Counted from the first letter of the stretch, positions 25,243-33,888 are shown. The stretch: DNA of 64,000 nucleotides from Erythrobacter sp047872805 (GCF_047872805.1 NZ_JBLQUK010000014.1:1-64000), one strand, 5' to 3'. The notes: generated by a model from the sequence alone, not told the origin. Numbers and translations are program-made.

Positions 25243-25608
25243 TTATGCGCGCAGACGCTGCATGATCTCGATCCGGTTGCCAAACGGGTCTGCGGTGAAA
25301 AAGCGCGCATAGCCCGCCACCGGCTTGTCCTGAACGATCGGATAGCCTGCCTCCGCCAGCGCCTGCTCCAATGCCGCAATATCATCGACCAGAAACGCCG
25401 GATGGGCTTTGGTTGCTGGGCGAAAATCGGGATCGACGCCGATATGCAGGCGCAGCGACCCGCTTTCAAACCAGCATCCGGTGGGCGACAGATTGGCCGG
25501 CTTGGCGACCTCGCGCATCCCCAGAATGCCGGTGTAGAATCCGCGCGCGGCGTCTTCTGCGCCTGTGGGAATGGCGATCTGAAGATGGTCGAGGCCGGTC
25601 ACTGCCAT
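25243..25608 (-). CDS. VOC family protein (glyoxalase/bleomycin-resistance-like)
   Basis: A protein of 121 residues from MAVTGLDHLQIAIPTG; GGAG lies 8 bp upstream of this ATG, so the six-residue longer form is less likely. Motifs of the vicinal oxygen chelate fold are LDHLQIAIP, HIGVDPDF, HPAFLVDD and FFTADPFGNRIEI, giving two His and a terminal Glu as possible metal ligands. Its start region overlaps none of rsh, which ends 14 bp upstream, so it may be read from the rsh transcript. Substrate unknown. Confidence 0.8.
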   Translation of the reverse strand: MAVTGLDHLQIAIPTGAEDAARGFYTGILGMREVAKPANLSPTGCWFESGSLRLHIGVDPDFRPATKAHPAFLVDDIAALEQALAEAGYPIVQDKPVAGYARFFTADPFGNRIEIMQRLRA

Positions 25609-25622
25609 CAGATCCGCTCCGG

Positions 25623-27719
25623 TCAAATACGCTCGGCCTGGGCCACAGCGTCGCTGGCGCGCAGCGCGGAAAGGATGCGGGTAAGATGCGCCAGATCCTG
25701 CACCTCTGCGTCGATATTATAGGTGGTAAAGGGGTAATCGAGCTGGGTCTGGATCAGGCTGGTCACGTTGATCTTGTTCTGCGCAAAAATGCCCGCCATT
25801 TCCGCCAAAGTGCCAGGCCGGTCGTAAATCGTCACCGTCAGCCGCCCGACCGCGCCGTGCGAACGGTTGCCCCAGTTCAGATCGATCCAGTCATTGTCCA
25901 CGCCATTGGCCAATTCCAGACAATCGATGGCGTGCACCGCCACGCGCGCGCCTTTACGCCGCAACCCGACGATACGGTCACCCGGCACCGGATGGCAGCA
26001 TTCCGCCAATTCGAACGCGACCCCCGGCGTCAGCCCCCGGATCGAAATCTGGCGTTCGTGGCGCGACCAATCCTCGTCTTCCTCGAATTCCGAAGTGCAG
26101 CCCGGCACCAGCGCTTCCATCACTTCGCGGTCGGTCAGCTTCGCCGCGCCGATCGCGAACATCAGGTCTTCGGGTTCGTCCATGCCCAGCCGTTCAATCG
26201 CCGCTCGGATCGCCTTTTTGCCGATCCGGGCGGGCACGCGGCTGGCGATTTCGTCGAACAGTTTCGACCCGATCTCTGCGACTTCGCTGCGTTCTTTCAG
26301 CCGCACCGCGCGGCGGATGCCCGCCCGCGCCTTGCCCGTCACGACAAAGCCGAGCCATGACATTTGCGGTTCTGCGCCCGCCCCTTTGATAATCTCCACC
26401 ACGTCGCCATTGTTAAGCTGCGTGCGCAGCGGCATGTGCCGCCCGTTGATCTTGCCCCCGACACAGGCCAGCCCCAGATCGGTGTGAACGGCAAAGGCAA
26501 AATCGACCGCGGTTGATCCCTTGGGCAGTTGGAACAGTGCGCCCTTTGGGGTGAAGGCAAAGATGCGGTCCTGATACACCGCCAGCCTTGTGTGTTCGAG
26601 CAATTCCTCGGCATCGTGGCTGGCATCGACAATCTCGATCAGATCGCGCAGCCAGCCGACCTGGCCATCGGCCTTGTCATGCTGTTTATAGGCCCAATGC
26701 GCGGCCAGCCCGAATTCGTTGAGGCTGTGCATTTCGCGGGTGCGGATCTGCACCTCCACCCGCATCGAATTTTCATACATCAGCGATGTGTGCAAACTGC
26801 GATAGCCATTGGTCTTGGGGGTGGAGATGTAATCCTTGAACTTGCCGGGCAGGAATTGCCAAGTGGTGTGCAAGATCCCCAGCGCGGCGTAACTATCCGC
26901 CTCGCTCTGGGTGATGACGCGAAACGCCATGATATCGGTCACCTGTTCAAAGCTGACATGGCGTTCCGACATCTTTTGCCAAATCGAATAGGGGTGCTTC
27001 TCGCGCCCGGTGACTTCGACTTTCAGACCCGCTTCGGCCAGCGCCTGTTTGATCTTGAGCGCAATCGCATCAACCTGTCCGCCATCGGTGCTGCGCAATT
27101 GTTCAAGCCGCCCGGTGATCGTGGCATAGGCTTCGGGTTCAAGCTCGCTAAAGGCCAACGCCTGCATTTCGCGCATATATTCATACATGCCCACGCGCTC
27201 TGCCAGCGGGGCGTAGATATCCATCGTCTCGCGCGCGATCCGCTGACGCTTCTCGGGCGATTTGATAAAATGCAGCGTGCGCATATTGTGCAGCCGGTCC
27301 GCCAGCTTGACCAGCAGAACGCGAATGTCTTCGGACATGGCAAGCAGGAATTTGCGCAGATTTTCGGCCGCGCGTTCATTCTCTGGCATGGCCTCGATCT
27401 TGGACAGCTTGGTCACCCCATCGACCAGCCGCGCGACCTCGGGGCCGAACAGCGCCTCGATATCCTCGATCGTGGCGAGCGTATCCTCGACCGTGTCGTG
27501 CAGCAATGCGGTGATGATCGTATGCTGATCCAGTTGCAGGTCGGTCATCAATCCGGCGACTTCGATCGGATGGCTGAAATAGGGATCGCCGCTGGCGCGC
27601 TTCTGGCTCCCATGTTTCTGCACCGTATAGACATAGGCGCGGTTCAGCAGCGCCTCATCGGCGTCAGGGTCATAGGCCTTGACCCGTTCAACTAGTTCAT
27701 ATTGGCGCAGCATTGGCAT
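25623..27719 (-). CDS. rsh: Bifunctional (p)ppGpp synthetase/hydrolase (RelA/SpoT homologue)
   Basis: A protein of about 698 residues. Domains in order: HD hydrolase (HDTVEDT, with RLHNMRTL as the second part), synthetase (SIWQKMSERHVSFEQVTDIMAFR, then YISTPKTNGYRSLHTS), TGS (AFTPKGALFQLPKGSTAVDFA), helical/zinc-finger-like region (ECCHPVPGDRI) and a C-terminal ACT domain (VTIYDRPGTLAEMAGIFA). The HD motif and the synthetase are both intact, so it should make and degrade (p)ppGpp in the stringent response. Alphaproteobacteria usually have one such long enzyme. The start is taken at MPMLRQYEL (27719); 27713 and 27749 are alternatives, none with a strong ribosome-binding site. Confidence 0.93.
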   Translation of the reverse strand: MPMLRQYELVERVKAYDPDADEALLNRAYVYTVQKHGSQKRASGDPYFSHPIEVAGLMTDLQLDQHTIITALLHDTVEDTLATIEDIEALFGPEVARLVDGVTKLSKIEAMPENERAAENLRKFLLAMSEDIRVLLVKLADRLHNMRTLHFIKSPEKRQRIARETMDIYAPLAERVGMYEYMREMQALAFSELEPEAYATITGRLEQLRSTDGGQVDAIALKIKQALAEAGLKVEVTGREKHPYSIWQKMSERHVSFEQVTDIMAFRVITQSEADSYAALGILHTTWQFLPGKFKDYISTPKTNGYRSLHTSLMYENSMRVEVQIRTREMHSLNEFGLAAHWAYKQHDKADGQVGWLRDLIEIVDASHDAEELLEHTRLAVYQDRIFAFTPKGALFQLPKGSTAVDFAFAVHTDLGLACVGGKINGRHMPLRTQLNNGDVVEIIKGAGAEPQMSWLGFVVTGKARAGIRRAVRLKERSEVAEIGSKLFDEIASRVPARIGKKAIRAAIERLGMDEPEDLMFAIGAAKLTDREVMEALVPGCTSEFEEDEDWSRHERQISIRGLTPGVAFELAECCHPVPGDRIVGLRRKGARVAVHAIDCLELANGVDNDWIDLNWGNRSHGAVGRLTVTIYDRPGTLAEMAGIFAQNKINVTSLIQTQLDYPFTTYNIDAEVQDLAHLTRILSALRASDAVAQAERI

Positions 27720-27780
27720 GAATATGGGCGCGGCGATGATGGGGGGCAAGCGCGATTGTTACAGTAGCGAAACGAGTTGC

Positions 27781-27815
27781 TTGGCTTTGCGGCAGAGCTT
27801 CGTTATAACGACCGT
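27781..27815 (+). promoter_or_regulatory. Sigma-70-like promoter of the AbrB-Doc pair, apparently leaderless
   Basis: TTGGCT (27781-27786), a 17-nt spacer and TATAAC (27804-27809) form a strong housekeeping-type promoter. Transcription should begin about 6-7 nt later, at or next to the antitoxin ATG at 27816, so the message would be leaderless. The -10 is embedded in the perfect palindrome CGTTATAACG (27801-27810), a plausible operator for the AbrB-type antitoxin and so for autoregulation. Confidence 0.6.
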
Positions 27816-28061
27816 ATGAACAAACCCACCACCCACGCTCGCAACCTGAAAATCACCAAAATCGGGAATTCCGCCGGGATTATCCTGCCCAAGGAATTGT
27901 TGGCTCGTCTGCGGGTCGAAATCGGTGATGATGTCTATATTTCCGAAGCTGCGGATGGACTGCGCGTGACCGCGTCCGATCCCGATTTCGCGGCGCTGAT
28001 GGATATGGCCGAGGGAATCATGCGCAAAGACCGCGACGTCCTTAAAGTTTTGGCGAAGTAG
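27816..28061 (+). CDS. AbrB/MazE/SpoVT-type antitoxin
   Basis: A protein of 81 residues with the swapped-hairpin AbrB fold at the N-terminus: LKITKIGNSAGIILPKELLARL, then VEIGDDVYISEAADGLRVTA. The C-terminal tail (ALMDMAEGIMRKDRDVLKVLAK) is helical and probably wraps the toxin. It should bind the promoter palindrome and neutralise the Doc-like toxin whose gene starts 11 bp downstream. Doc is classically paired with Phd; an AbrB-type partner is a recognised but less common combination. Confidence 0.88.
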   Translation: MNKPTTHARNLKITKIGNSAGIILPKELLARLRVEIGDDVYISEAADGLRVTASDPDFAALMDMAEGIMRKDRDVLKVLAK

Positions 28062-28072
28062 GCCGCAGTGCG

Positions 28073-28474
28073 ATGAACGCGGACCGAAACGAGCCAGTCT
28101 GGCTCGACAGCAAGATTGCGCACGCCATTCATGACCGGCAGCTTGCCGAACATGGCGGCGGAGTTGGGCTGCGCGATGGGGGTGCGCTGGAATCGGCGCT
28201 GACGCGTGCCGTAAATCAATGGGCCTATGGCGAGGACGATTTGTCGCAGCTCGCCGCTGGCTATGCCTTTGGGGTGGCCCGCAACCATCCGTTTGCCGAC
28301 GGCAACAAACGGACCGCTTGGATTCTCGCTCGCCTGTTCCTGTTGGCCAATGGGATGGAGCTTGAATTCGACAAAGTCGAAGCAATCAATATCGTGCTCG
28401 CCCTCGCCGCAGGCGAACTCAGCGAATATGAACTCGCCGATTGGTTCCGTCAGCGGGTGGTGACCGCGACCTGA
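28073..28474 (+). CDS. doc: Doc-type (Fic family) toxin
   Basis: A protein of 133 residues with the Doc variant of the Fic motif, HPFADGNKRT, at residues 72-81. The Gly at the position where AMPylating Fic enzymes carry a second Gly-rich anchor is missing, as in P1 Doc, which instead phosphorylates EF-Tu and blocks translation. The full-length motif, helices and C-terminal SEYELADWFRQRV look intact, so the toxin is probably active. It is the second gene of the pair with the AbrB-type antitoxin. Confidence 0.9.
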   Translation: MNADRNEPVWLDSKIAHAIHDRQLAEHGGGVGLRDGGALESALTRAVNQWAYGEDDLSQLAAGYAFGVARNHPFADGNKRTAWILARLFLLANGMELEFDKVEAINIVLALAAGELSEYELADWFRQRVVTAT

Positions 28475-28499
28475 GTCCGCGCTACGCTCTGGTCGCGCG

Positions 28500-29360
28500 T
28501 TAACTCCAGGTTGCTCTGGGCGGCAGGCTCATCAGGATGGCTTCGATATTGCCGCCGGTTTTCAGGCCAAAGATCGTGCCCCGGTCATAGACCAGATTGA
28601 ATTCGGCATAGCGGCCCCGGTATTCGAGCAAAGTCGCCTCATCCTCGGCAGAAAAGGCAGCGCCCATGCGTTTGCGCACCAACCGCGGATAGATGTCGAG
28701 AAACGCCTTACCGACATCCTGCGTAAAGGCGAAATTGCGATCAAAGCTGGCATCGTCACTGCATTCCAGATGATCGTAGAATATCCCGCCCACGCCCCGG
28801 TGCACTTCGCGGTGAGGGATGTAGAAATATTCGTCGGCCCATTTCTTGTAACGATCATAATAGGTCGGGTTGTGCCCCATACAGGCGGCGCGCATCACCG
28901 CGTGAAATTCGTCCGTATCCTCGGCATAGGGGATCGGCGGATTTAGGTCAGCTCCGCCGCCGAACCACGCCTTGCCAGTGGTCAGGAACCTTGTGTTCAT
29001 GTGCACTGCGGGCACATGCGGATTGGTCATATGCGCAACCAGGCTGATACCGGTCGCGGTAAAGCCGGGGTTGTCTGGGTCCGCGCCGTTGACGCTGGCG
29101 GCGAACTCCTTGGGAAAATTACCGCGCACGGTCGATACATTGACGCCGACCTTTTCAAACACTTTGCCCTTCATCAGGCCCTGAGTGCCGCCGCCGGGAT
29201 CGTCATTGCCTTCTTCGGAGCGCTGCCAAGGGGTGTATTCAAACGTCGCATCCGAACCGGCGTCGCGCTCGATGCTTTCAAATGCCGCGCAGATCGAATC
29301 GCGCAAACCTTCAAACCATGCCTTTGCCCGGTCTGTGTGGGCCGCCCATTCATTCATCAA
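28500..29360 (-). CDS. hemF: Oxygen-dependent coproporphyrinogen III oxidase
   Basis: A protein of 286 residues catalysing oxidative decarboxylation of coproporphyrinogen III to protoporphyrinogen IX in heme synthesis. Signature stretches are WQRSEEGNDDPGGGTQG-like, VNVSTVRGNFPKEFA, NPHVPAVHMNTRF, WFGGGADLNPPIPY, HREVHRGVGGIFYDHL and EFNLVYDRGTIFGLKTGG with the late Arg-Gly-Thr loop. Length and order match the family. It stands alone, convergent to the toxin gene and divergent from pdeM. Confidence 0.96.
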   Translation of the reverse strand: MMNEWAAHTDRAKAWFEGLRDSICAAFESIERDAGSDATFEYTPWQRSEEGNDDPGGGTQGLMKGKVFEKVGVNVSTVRGNFPKEFAASVNGADPDNPGFTATGISLVAHMTNPHVPAVHMNTRFLTTGKAWFGGGADLNPPIPYAEDTDEFHAVMRAACMGHNPTYYDRYKKWADEYFYIPHREVHRGVGGIFYDHLECSDDASFDRNFAFTQDVGKAFLDIYPRLVRKRMGAAFSAEDEATLLEYRGRYAEFNLVYDRGTIFGLKTGGNIEAILMSLPPRATWS

Positions 29361-29483
29361 AATTCCCCGTCGTTAGTGCCATAAGCATGAACCATAGGGC
29401 AGCGGTGTCAACGGGATTTGACGCGCATCAAACTGCACTGCGAAACGCTTGCCAAATGGCAGCTGGCGCGCCACAGAGCGGGT

Positions 29484-30203
29484 ATGGTTCCTGTTTCGTT
29501 CGCGCCATTTGGCTTTACCGGCGAAGAGTTCGTGCTGCTTAAGAGCAACGCGCTTTATTGGCCGCAAGAGCGCGCGCTGCTGGTGGCGGACCTGCATCTG
29601 GAAAAGGGCAGCTGGTATGCGGCGCATGGCCAGATGTTGCCCCCCTATGACAGCCGCGAAACGCTGGAAAGGATTGCCGACGCGGTAAAGGCGACCGGCG
29701 CGCGCCGGGTCATCACGCTGGGCGACAATTTCCACGATGACGCGGGCGCCTCGCGGCTTGATCCCTATGCCGCCGGGATGCTGGAGGCGCTGACCCGCGC
29801 ACTCGACTGGGTGTGGATCACCGGCAATCATGACGAACAGATGCAGCGCAAATTCGGCGCGGAGCTGGTCGCAGAACTCGAAGTGAACGGCATCATCCTG
29901 CGTCACGAAGCCAAGCGGGGGGAGACGCGCGCCGAACTGTCTGGCCATTTCCACCCCAAGATGCGCGTCGCCGTGCGCGGCCGTCATATCGCCCGGCCCT
30001 GCGCCGTTATCAGCCGCCGCGACGGGGCGGACGCTATGGCAACAGAACGCATGATCCTGCCCGCATTTGGTGCCTATACCGGCGGCATGGACGCAGGTTC
30101 GCCAGCGATATTGCGCGCGCTGCAACCTGCCAGCACGATCGACGCGGTGCTCCCGGCAAAGGGCAAACTGGTGCGCTTTCCGCTCTATCGCAGCGCGGCA
30201 TAA
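29484..30203 (+). CDS. pdeM: PdeM-type calcineurin-like phosphoesterase
   Basis: A protein of 239 residues from MVPVSFAPFGF. It has the metallophosphatase motifs DLHLEKG, GDNFHDD, GNHDEQ and GHFHPK, matching the ligase-associated DNA damage response endonuclease PdeM. In many genomes pdeM neighbours a DNA ligase, an exonuclease-like protein and an Lhr-type helicase; none is next to it here, so it seems detached from that set or the others lie elsewhere. It probably cleaves phosphodiesters during DNA repair. The longer start at 29418 extends upstream without a ribosome-binding site. Confidence 0.82.
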   Translation: MVPVSFAPFGFTGEEFVLLKSNALYWPQERALLVADLHLEKGSWYAAHGQMLPPYDSRETLERIADAVKATGARRVITLGDNFHDDAGASRLDPYAAGMLEALTRALDWVWITGNHDEQMQRKFGAELVAELEVNGIILRHEAKRGETRAELSGHFHPKMRVAVRGRHIARPCAVISRRDGADAMATERMILPAFGAYTGGMDAGSPAILRALQPASTIDAVLPAKGKLVRFPLYRSAA

Positions 30204-30268
30204 GACTCATCTGGTTTTTCCGCGCCGAAGCGCTTACATAGCGCCGTTCCAAAGACTCAGGCTGTAAC

Positions 30269-30283
30269 AGGAGAACACACATA
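30269..30283 (+). promoter_or_regulatory. Ribosome-binding site and ATA start codon of infC
   Basis: AGGAG at 30269-30273 lies 7 nt before ATA at 30281. The reading frame from this ATA continues into the IF-3 sequence with a plausible Arg/Pro-rich N-terminus, whereas the first ATG at 30305 has no Shine-Dalgarno sequence at proper distance. Confidence 0.75.
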
Positions 30284-30823
30284 GCCCGTCCACCTCGGCG
30301 TACGATGGCCCCGCCAACTAAAAGCGGCCCTCGTTTCGATACTTTCATCCAGGTTCCCAAAGTCCGCGTTATTGATGACGAAGGCGAGAACCTTGGCGTA
30401 ATGTTCACCCGCGAAGCTATGGAGCAGGCCAATGAAAAAGGTCTGAACCTGGTCGAAGTGTCCCCCAATGCGGACCCGCCGGTGTGCAAATTCCTCGATG
30501 TCGGCAAATATCGCTTCGAAGCGCAGAAAAAAGCCAATCTGGCGCGCAAGACGCAAAAGACTCAGGATATCAAAGAGGTCAAGATGCGTCCCAATATCGA
30601 CACGCATGATTATGACGTGAAGATGCGCAACGTGACCAAATTCATCGGCAACGGTGACAAGGTGAAGATCACCCTGCGGTTTCGCGGACGCGAAATGGCG
30701 CATCAGCACCTCGGCATGGACCTGCTGAAACGGGTGCAGGATGACGTGGTCGAAGTAGCCAAAGTCGAAGCGTTTCCCCGTCTCGAAGGGCGGCAGATGC
30801 TGATGGTGCTCGCGCCGAAATAG
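30281..30823 (+). CDS. infC: Translation initiation factor IF-3, non-AUG start
   Basis: A protein of 180 residues. The N-terminal domain includes VRVIDDEGENLGVMFTREAM and VEVSPNADPPVCKFLDVGKYR; after the Lys-rich linker (KKANLARKTQKTQDIKEVKMRP) comes the C-terminal domain with VTKFIGNGDKVKITLRFRGRE. It prevents premature 70S assembly and checks start codons. The first codon is apparently ATA: it is the only candidate with a correctly spaced AGGAG and gives a typical N-terminus. In E. coli an AUU start lets IF-3 repress its own synthesis; the same logic would apply. An ATG at 30305 gives 172 residues if this is wrong. Confidence 0.93.
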   Translation: MARPPRRTMAPPTKSGPRFDTFIQVPKVRVIDDEGENLGVMFTREAMEQANEKGLNLVEVSPNADPPVCKFLDVGKYRFEAQKKANLARKTQKTQDIKEVKMRPNIDTHDYDVKMRNVTKFIGNGDKVKITLRFRGREMAHQHLGMDLLKRVQDDVVEVAKVEAFPRLEGRQMLMVLAPK

Positions 30824-30852
30824 CGCCCTTAATCTGGCGAACACATCAAGAC

Positions 30853-30891
30853 GCAAAGGGGCGGAAGCGCGGATCGCTTTCGCCCCTTTGC
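30853..30891 (+). terminator. Strong hairpin after infC
   Basis: A 17-bp stem (GCAAAGGGGCGGAAGCG with its complement, one G-U pair) and a 5-nt loop begin 30 bp after the infC stop. No clear U-run follows, so it may need Rho or act as an RNA-end stabiliser. The rest of the 340-bp gap (30892-31163) shows no gene or other structure I can support. Confidence 0.6.
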
Positions 30892-31163
30892 TCTGGTTTC
30901 TGGATGCAAATGCATTTGGTCCTCGACGAAACGCTGGTGTATTCGACAAATGCCACACCGCAGCCGATTGGCGGGAACAAATCTGCGCCAAACTGTTCTA
31001 TAGACTGGATTATGAGGCGCCGGACCGGTCCTTGCCCGCCACCCGCCGGGTATTCCCCCGCTGGATCGGTCCCGCCTCATACCCGAAATGACCTGCCCCG
31101 CAGTGGGGTGCCCCGCCTACGCCCATTATCTGGGTCCGCGCTTCGCACAATGGAGTGATACAG

Positions 31164-32294
31164 ATGCCCCGCATTCAGTTCCTGATCTCGGCAACCCTCG
31201 GCGCGGCCTCGGCGCTGGCGCTGGGCGCGGCCCCTGCTTTGGCGCAGGACAATTCGGCAGAGTCGCAATTCGCAACTTTCGCGCCCACCAACAATCCGAA
31301 CAATGACGGGATCGATTATTCGATCTGGGACGAAGCGATGAAAAACCTCGTCGTGTCGATGGGACCATCGCTGCGCGAAACCGCCGGGCGGCCTGACCCC
31401 AGCTTTGGCACCCGCCGCCAATATGGCCACGTCTCGCGCTATCGGCTCGAAGGCACGCGGTTGATGTTCAGCTTCCTCGACAGCGACGTGATCGCCAGCT
31501 TCACCGAATATCGTCAGGATCTGGAACGCACGGCCGATATCGTCGATATTCAGGCGCTCAGCCGCAACGAACAACTCGCGTACTGGATCAACCTCCACAA
31601 TGTCGCGCTGATCGAACAGATCGCCAACGCCTGGCCCGTGCGCCAACCGCGCGAGATCATGGTCGGCGGGGTTCCGCTGGACGATGCGCGCTTTATCACT
31701 GTTGAAGGCATTGCGCTGTCCCCGCGCGACATCCGCGAAAAGATCGTGTTTGCACATTGGAACGATCCCAAGGTTATTTACGGTTTCTGGCGCGGCGAAA
31801 TCGGCGGCCCGTCGATCCAGCGTGAGGCTTTCAACGCTGATAACGTCGCCCGCCTGCTCGACCGCGGCGCGCGCGATTTCGTCAACTCATTGCGGGGCAC
31901 TCAGAAAAACGGCGACACGCTTGAAGTGTCCGAATTGTTCGCCGAGGCCGCGCCGTATTTCTTCGGCAATTTCGACGCCGACCTGCGCGCCCATCTTGCC
32001 CAATATGCCGATGAGGACACCGCTGCGCTGCTTTCGGCCACCACCGACATAAGAGCCAGCGTCAACGAACACGATATTGCTGATCTCGCCGGCGGCGTGC
32101 GCGAGCCAACCTATCAGAATATTCAGAACGCTGACGGCAATCAGCAAAGCTTTCGCATCCCGCAAAGCATGGCTGCCCTGCTCGCTCAGCGCGAACAGAA
32201 ATTCCAGCGCATCATCCGCGAAGGGCGCACCGGCACGGTGACATTCAGCAACATTCGTCTGCCCGGCGATCTGGACGAAACCGAAGTCGAATAG
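31164..32294 (+). CDS. Exported DUF547 domain-containing protein
   Basis: A protein of 376 residues from MPRIQFLIS, with GGAG 8 bp upstream. The signal peptide ends at PALAQ. The DUF547 core is visible as ALSRNEQLAYWINLHNVALI, followed by LDDARFITVEGIALSPRDIRE and DPKVIYGFWRGEIGGPSIQ, the usual Asn-Leu-His-Asn and Gly-Ser-Pro-type segments; no Cys of transglutaminase-like relatives is seen in that region. Function unknown; likely periplasmic. It is upstream of the SLC13 transporter on the same strand with a 121-bp gap. Confidence 0.82.
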   Translation: MPRIQFLISATLGAASALALGAAPALAQDNSAESQFATFAPTNNPNNDGIDYSIWDEAMKNLVVSMGPSLRETAGRPDPSFGTRRQYGHVSRYRLEGTRLMFSFLDSDVIASFTEYRQDLERTADIVDIQALSRNEQLAYWINLHNVALIEQIANAWPVRQPREIMVGGVPLDDARFITVEGIALSPRDIREKIVFAHWNDPKVIYGFWRGEIGGPSIQREAFNADNVARLLDRGARDFVNSLRGTQKNGDTLEVSELFAEAAPYFFGNFDADLRAHLAQYADEDTAALLSATTDIRASVNEHDIADLAGGVREPTYQNIQNADGNQQSFRIPQSMAALLAQREQKFQRIIREGRTGTVTFSNIRLPGDLDETEVE

Positions 32295-32368
32295 CACCCT
32301 ACCCTGCTCAACACGCAAAATCAGGCCGATGAGATTGCCTTGCCGCCGCAGGGCTTTCGCTGATACCC

Positions 32369-32404
32369 CCTCACCCACCGAATAATCGGTCAAACGGGGT
32401 GAGG
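32369..32404 (+). promoter_or_regulatory. Leader hairpin masking the ribosome-binding site of the SLC13 gene
   Basis: CCTCACCC (32369-32376) pairs perfectly with GGGTGAGG (32397-32404), and an inner ACCG-CGGT stem (32377-32380 with 32387-32390) extends it. The right arm contains the only Shine-Dalgarno-like GTGAGG upstream of the ATG at 32416, so the hairpin could limit translation. It could also act as a partial terminator for the gene before. Confidence 0.35.
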
Positions 32405-32415
32405 ACACAGCCGCC

Positions 32416-33888
32416 ATGAACGCGCGCCAAATCGGCCTGATGCTTGGCCCGCTGGTCTTTGCGCTGAGCGCATTGACGCCGCCGCCTGGCGGGCTGGAAC
32501 CGCAGGGCTGGCTGGTCGCGGGACTGGTCATCTGGATGGCCGCCTGGTGGATGACCGAAGCGGTGCCCCTGACGGTCACGGCGCTGCTGCCGTTTATCGT
32601 GCTGCCGCTGGGCGGGATCATGAGCGCGGGCGACACCGCCAGCGCCTATTACGCGCCGATTCTGTTCCTGCTGCTTGGCGGAGCGTTCATCGCGCTCGCC
32701 ATCGAGCGCACCGGATTGCACCGACGGCTTAGCGCGGGGATCTTGCGGGCTATCGGCACAGGCGGCGGGCAAACACGGCTGCTGCTCGCCTTCATGCTGT
32801 CGGCGGCGATCCTGTCGATGCTGATCTCCAACACCTCAACCACGCTGATCATGATGCCCATGGCGCTGGCGGTGCTCGCGGGCGGGGGATTGGCGCATCG
32901 AGAGAACGATCAGGATCAGGACGGCCAAACTCAAGAAGGGCAAGCACAGGAAGGGCTTTACGGCGCATTGCCGATGGGGATTGCCTTTGCCGCGACGATT
33001 GGCGGTTTGGGCACAATCGTCGGGTCGCCCACCAATGGGATCGCGGTGCAATTGCTGAACGATATGATCGGGCTGGAAATCAGCTTTGCCTTGTGGATGC
33101 TCTACGGCCTGCCGGTGGTGCTGATCGGGGTTCCGCTCGCGGCCTTTGTCATCGCGCGGGTTCAACAGGTGGCGGCGCATCCGTTCGATGTCGCCGCTGC
33201 GCGCACCGCGATCGACAATCCCGCGCCCTGGACGAGCGCGGAAAGGCGGCTGGTGCCGATCATTGCGCTCGCCTTTCTGGCCTGGATGACCCGCCTGTGG
33301 GTCGCGCCGCTCTTGCCCCCGGACAGCTGGACTGATGGCACGATTGCAGTGATCGCGGCGCTGGCCTTGTTCCTGATCCCCGACGGCACCGGAACCGAGG
33401 GAAATCGGCGGCCGCTGCTCAAATGGAACGAGGCAGACCGTGCGCCCTGGGGCGTGATCCTGATGTTTGGCGGCGGGCTGGCGCTGGCCGCAGGAATGCA
33501 GGCCTCAGGCCTCGCTGACTGGTTGGGGCAGGCGCTGCTGCCGCTTGATGCGGTGCCGCTGTTGGTGATGGCGCTGGCGATTGCGGCGATGGTGGTGGTG
33601 ATCACCGAATTTGCGAGCAATGTCGCCACCGCCAGCGCGATCATCCCGATTGTCGCCAGTCTTGCCGCGGCGCTGGGACTGGGCGAGGACGCGATTCTGA
33701 TCGCCATGCCCGCTGCGCTCGCGGCAAGCTGGGGCTTTATCCTGCCCGCCGGGACCGGCCCCAACGCGATTGCATGGTCCACCGGGCGACTGCGGATAGA
33801 ACGGCTGGTGCGCGCCGGGATCGTGCTCGACATCATCGGTATCGCGCTGATGGTGGGAGTGGTTTGGTGCGCTTCTACGATATTCTGA
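32416..33888 (+). CDS. SLC13/DASS-family anion transporter
   Basis: A protein of 490 residues with about 11-12 hydrophobic helices. The two signature repeats of the divalent anion:sodium symporter family are present: SNTSTTLIMMPMA in the first half and EFASNVATASAIIPI in the second, each with Ser-Asn-Thr/Val motifs that bind the carboxylate and sodium. A Gln/Asp-rich cytoplasmic loop (NDQDQDGQTQEGQAQEG) lies between the halves. It likely imports dicarboxylates such as succinate, though sulfate-type substrates cannot be excluded. Confidence 0.88.
   Translation: MNARQIGLMLGPLVFALSALTPPPGGLEPQGWLVAGLVIWMAAWWMTEAVPLTVTALLPFIVLPLGGIMSAGDTASAYYAPILFLLLGGAFIALAIERTGLHRRLSAGILRAIGTGGGQTRLLLAFMLSAAILSMLISNTSTTLIMMPMALAVLAGGGLAHRENDQDQDGQTQEGQAQEGLYGALPMGIAFAATIGGLGTIVGSPTNGIAVQLLNDMIGLEISFALWMLYGLPVVLIGVPLAAFVIARVQQVAAHPFDVAAARTAIDNPAPWTSAERRLVPIIALAFLAWMTRLWVAPLLPPDSWTDGTIAVIAALALFLIPDGTGTEGNRRPLLKWNEADRAPWGVILMFGGGLALAAGMQASGLADWLGQALLPLDAVPLLVMALAIAAMVVVITEFASNVATASAIIPIVASLAAALGLGEDAILIAMPAALAASWGFILPAGTGPNAIAWSTGRLRIERLVRAGIVLDIIGIALMVGVVWCASTIF

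Noticed and set aside
30904..31158. Small gene between infC and the DUF547 gene
   Set aside because: The frame has no ribosome-binding site, an unlikely composition and no hydrophobic or motif pattern; it also ends inside the next gene's leader.
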